Below, one piece after another: positions 14,446 through 16,296 of a DNA stretch of 16,296 nucleotides. Made by a program: the position numbers and the translations under genes. The notes beneath the pieces are model-generated. The model was not told where the DNA came from. It was given only the letters and a program-made list of their open reading frames with translations, and searched no databases. The DNA is from Hyphomicrobiales bacterium. Lineage in GTDB: Bacteria > Pseudomonadota > Alphaproteobacteria > Rhizobiales > Beijerinckiaceae. Numbering within the stretch: position 1 is the first letter of the stretch; each line of letters begins with the position of its first letter. The stretch covers positions 1 through 16,296 of the forward strand of contig PXAW01000251.1 of NCBI GenBank assembly GCA_003567055.1. Direction: 5' to 3'.

Positions 14446-14490
14446 TGGGCTGGGCGTGCGGCGGAGATGCCTGCTGCATGGTCACAGCCG

Positions 14491-14520
14491 CCTCAGGCCG
14501 TCTCAGGCCGCCTCAGGCAG
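14491..14520. repeat. Three 10-bp tandem units overlapping the end of the PleC-like gene
   Basis: Units cctcaggccg, tctcaggccg and cctcaggcag follow each other exactly. On the minus strand each contains TGA. Because the period is 10, the three TGA triplets (14515-14513, 14505-14503, 14495-14493) fall in all three reading frames, and the first is the real stop codon of the kinase gene. Confidence 0.75.
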
Positions 14521-16296
14521 CGTGGGGCATGACCTGGTAGGGCCGCAGGGGCAAGTGGACCAGCACCACCGTCCCCACGCCCACCTGTGAACGGATGCGC
14601 AGATTGCCGCCGTGCAATTCCGCGAGGGAGCGCGCGATGGCGAGGCCCAGCCCGGATCCCTGATAGGTCTTGGAGTATTCGCTCTCCACCTGTTCGAAGG
14701 GCTTGCCGATTTTCTTGAGTGCATCGCGCGGAATGCCGATGCCGTCATCCTCGACATAGATGTTGATCGCGTCGTTGACGATCCGCGCACGCAGGGCGAT
14801 GCGTCCGTTCTCGGCGGTGAATTTCACAGCGTTCTGGAGAAGGTTGACCAGGATCTGCTGGATCGAGCGCTCGTCGGCATGAATGCGGGCGGCAGGGGCC
14901 TTCTCGACGGTGAAGTCCAGCCCCTTCGCCCGGGCGAGCTCGGCCACCATGCGGCTGGCGCGCTCGATGGCTTCGTCGACGAAGAACTCGCGTTTCTCGA
15001 GCTTGATGCGCCCGGCTTCGATGCGCGACATGTCGAGAATGTCGTTGATGACCGAGAGCAGGTATTCGCCCGAGGAGCGGATGTCACGGCAATACTCGCC
15101 GTATTTGGCGTTTCCGAGCTTGCCGAAGACCCCGCTCTCCATCACCTCGGCAAAGCCGATGATGGCGTTGAGCGGTGTGCGCAATTCGTGGCTCATATTG
15201 GCGAGGAACTCGGATTTGGCCCGGCTGGCGCCCTCGGCCTCCGCCTTCTGCTCCAGATAGCGTTCGGCGAGATCGGCCAGTTGCTGGGTCTGGGTCTCGA
15301 GTTTCTGGCGCGAGATGCGCAGATCGCTGATCGTGGCCTTCAGGCGCCGCTCCGAATCGAGCAACCGCTCCTCGTGGCGTTTGAGCGTGGTGATGTTGGT
15401 GCCGACCGAGACATAACCGCCATCCCCCGTGCGCCGCTCGTTGATCTGCAGCCAGCGTCCGTCCGAGAGCTCGGCCTCGAAACTGCGGGCGCCGAGATCG
15501 GGATTGTCTTCGCGCGGCAGTTCCTGCTGGACGATCGGTTGATGGGCGTTGCGCATCACCTGCTTGTAGGGGGAGCCGGGTGCAGCATCGTCCGGATCGA
15601 GCCGATGCAGTTCCCGGAATTTGGAATTGCACAGGACGAGGCGGTTCTGCGAATCCCACAGGACGAAGGCTTCGGAAATCGCATCAATGGCATCGCGCAG
15701 GCGCATATCGGCCTCGGCGGTGCGCTGGGCGAGCGCGCGTTGCTCGGTAATGTCGACCGAAATCCCGATCAGGTGGCGCGAGCCGTCATCCTGATCCTCG
15801 ACCAGTTCGGCGCGCGCCCGCAACCAGACCCAGCCGCCCGAAGCATCGCGGATGCGGAATTCATGATCCACGATGCTGCTGTGCGAGGCGGCCAGCTCGT
15901 CGGCGAGGGCATAGAAATCCGTATCATCCGGGTGGATCAGGCTGTTGACGTCGCCGAAGGAGAGAAACTCGTCCTCGCGGACATAGCCGAGCATCGCATA
16001 CATCGATTCGGACCAGTAGATGCGTCCGCGCGCGATGTCCCAGTCCCACAAGCCGCAGCGGCCCCGATTGAGGGCGGAATCGATGCGCCGGCTCACCTTC
16101 TGGCAGATGTGATCGGCGGTACGGGCGCGGGTCGCTTGCAGGAAGTAGGCGGCGCCCAGGCCGATCAGCACGACCACAGTCGCCAGCAGCAGGGAGAACT
16201 GGGAGCGGATCCGCGCCTGGCTGCTGGCCAGCACGTCGTGATGGGACTGGATTACGGCAATGTACCCGCTTCCATCACGCAGCGGCCTGAGCGCGG
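14513..16296 (-). CDS. pleC: PleC-like membrane sensor histidine kinase, N-terminus outside the window
   Basis: 594 residues are visible and the frame is open to the right edge; a GTG at 16234-16232 is an internal codon, not the start. From the edge: the end of an extracytoplasmic region (DGSGYIAVIQSHHD), one membrane helix (SLLLATVVVLIGLGAAYFL), a PAS/PAC domain (GLWDWDIARGRIYWSESMYA to GISVDITEQ), and a second PAS (AFVLWDSQNRLVLCNSKF). A coiled linker leads to HisKA with intact NMSHELRTPLNAIIGF (phospho-His codon 15190-15188) and then HATPase_c (NLLQNAVKFT, DDGIGIP, GSGLGLAIARSLAELHGG). The text around the H-box (GFAEVMESGVFG, YCRDIRSSGEYLLSVINDILDMSRIEAG) is of the PleC/DivJ/PdhS group that acts on DivK and PleD. 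The large N-terminal periplasmic part plus one helix favours PleC over cytosolic PdhS; DivJ-like is less likely. Convergent with murA. Confidence 0.75.
   Translation of the reverse strand, partial: ALRPLRDGSGYIAVIQSHHDVLASSQARIRSQFSLLLATVVVLIGLGAAYFLQATRARTADHICQKVSRRIDSALNRGRCGLWDWDIARGRIYWSESMYAMLGYVREDEFLSFGDVNSLIHPDDTDFYALADELAASHSSIVDHEFRIRDASGGWVWLRARAELVEDQDDGSRHLIGISVDITEQRALAQRTAEADMRLRDAIDAISEAFVLWDSQNRLVLCNSKFRELHRLDPDDAAPGSPYKQVMRNAHQPIVQQELPREDNPDLGARSFEAELSDGRWLQINERRTGDGGYVSVGTNITTLKRHEERLLDSERRLKATISDLRISRQKLETQTQQLADLAERYLEQKAEAEGASRAKSEFLANMSHELRTPLNAIIGFAEVMESGVFGKLGNAKYGEYCRDIRSSGEYLLSVINDILDMSRIEAGRIKLEKREFFVDEAIERASRMVAELARAKGLDFTVEKAPAARIHADERSIQQILVNLLQNAVKFTAENGRIALRARIVNDAINIYVEDDGIGIPRDALKKIGKPFEQVESEYSKTYQGSGLGLAIARSLAELHGGNLRIRSQVGVGTVVLVHLPLRPYQVMPHAA

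Overview
The window is high-GC bacterial DNA (clearly above 60% GC, with a strong third-position bias that opens long meaningless antisense frames). The gene set points to Alphaproteobacteria, most likely Hyphomicrobiales (Rhizobiales). It has a C4-pathway 5-aminolevulinate synthase (hemA), a tyrosine-type DivL and a PleC-like kinase of the CtrA cell-cycle network, a canonical CtrA box, and clustered GANTC (CcrM) sites. The assignment to order is inference from these families; the species cannot be named.

Layout from left to right. (1) 1-2712, minus strand: divL followed by the 5' end of tsaE, which is cut by the window edge. (2) 2713-3036: a divergent regulatory gap with a TTAA-N7-TTAA CtrA site and four GANTC sites in 58 bp in front of divL. 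(3) 3037-3861, plus strand: a prokaryotic voltage-gated sodium channel (NaChBac/BacNav type) with filter TLESWSM. (4) 3871-6261, minus strand: a 796-residue ThDP enzyme of the transketolase / AceE-like type. (5) 6411-10071, minus strand: a two-gene secreted fructan unit, a GH68 levansucrase-type fructosyltransferase overlapping a LamG + GH32 fructan hydrolase. A long inverted repeat ends the unit and an AT-rich leader (about 42% GC at 10141-10320) precedes it. (6) 10392-11063, minus strand: a one-helix membrane protein of unknown function. (7) 11242-11316: tRNA-Thr(GGU). (8) 11457-12683, minus strand: hemA. (9) 12882-14445, plus strand: a small basic protein and murA, divergent from hemA. (10) 14513 to the right edge, minus strand: a PleC-like sensor kinase whose N-terminus lies outside the window.

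How the parts work together. DivL and PleC belong to the same phosphorelay (PleC/DivJ - DivK - DivL - CckA - CtrA), and the CtrA box upstream of divL suggests feedback of the output regulator on one of its own controllers. The GH68/GH32 pair fits secreted synthesis and remobilisation of fructan from sucrose, like the levansucrase/exolevanase pairs of other Alphaproteobacteria. The GH32 member is unusual: the nucleophile motif NDPN reads NEPH. The remaining genes are housekeeping (tRNA, heme, peptidoglycan) or isolated accessory functions (sodium channel, AceE-like enzyme).

I see no CRISPR array, insertion sequence, prophage or defence system. The least conventional items are the altered GH32 catalytic motif, the regulatory patch upstream of divL, the stand-alone AceE-like enzyme, and the inverted repeat that contains the GH32 stop codon.
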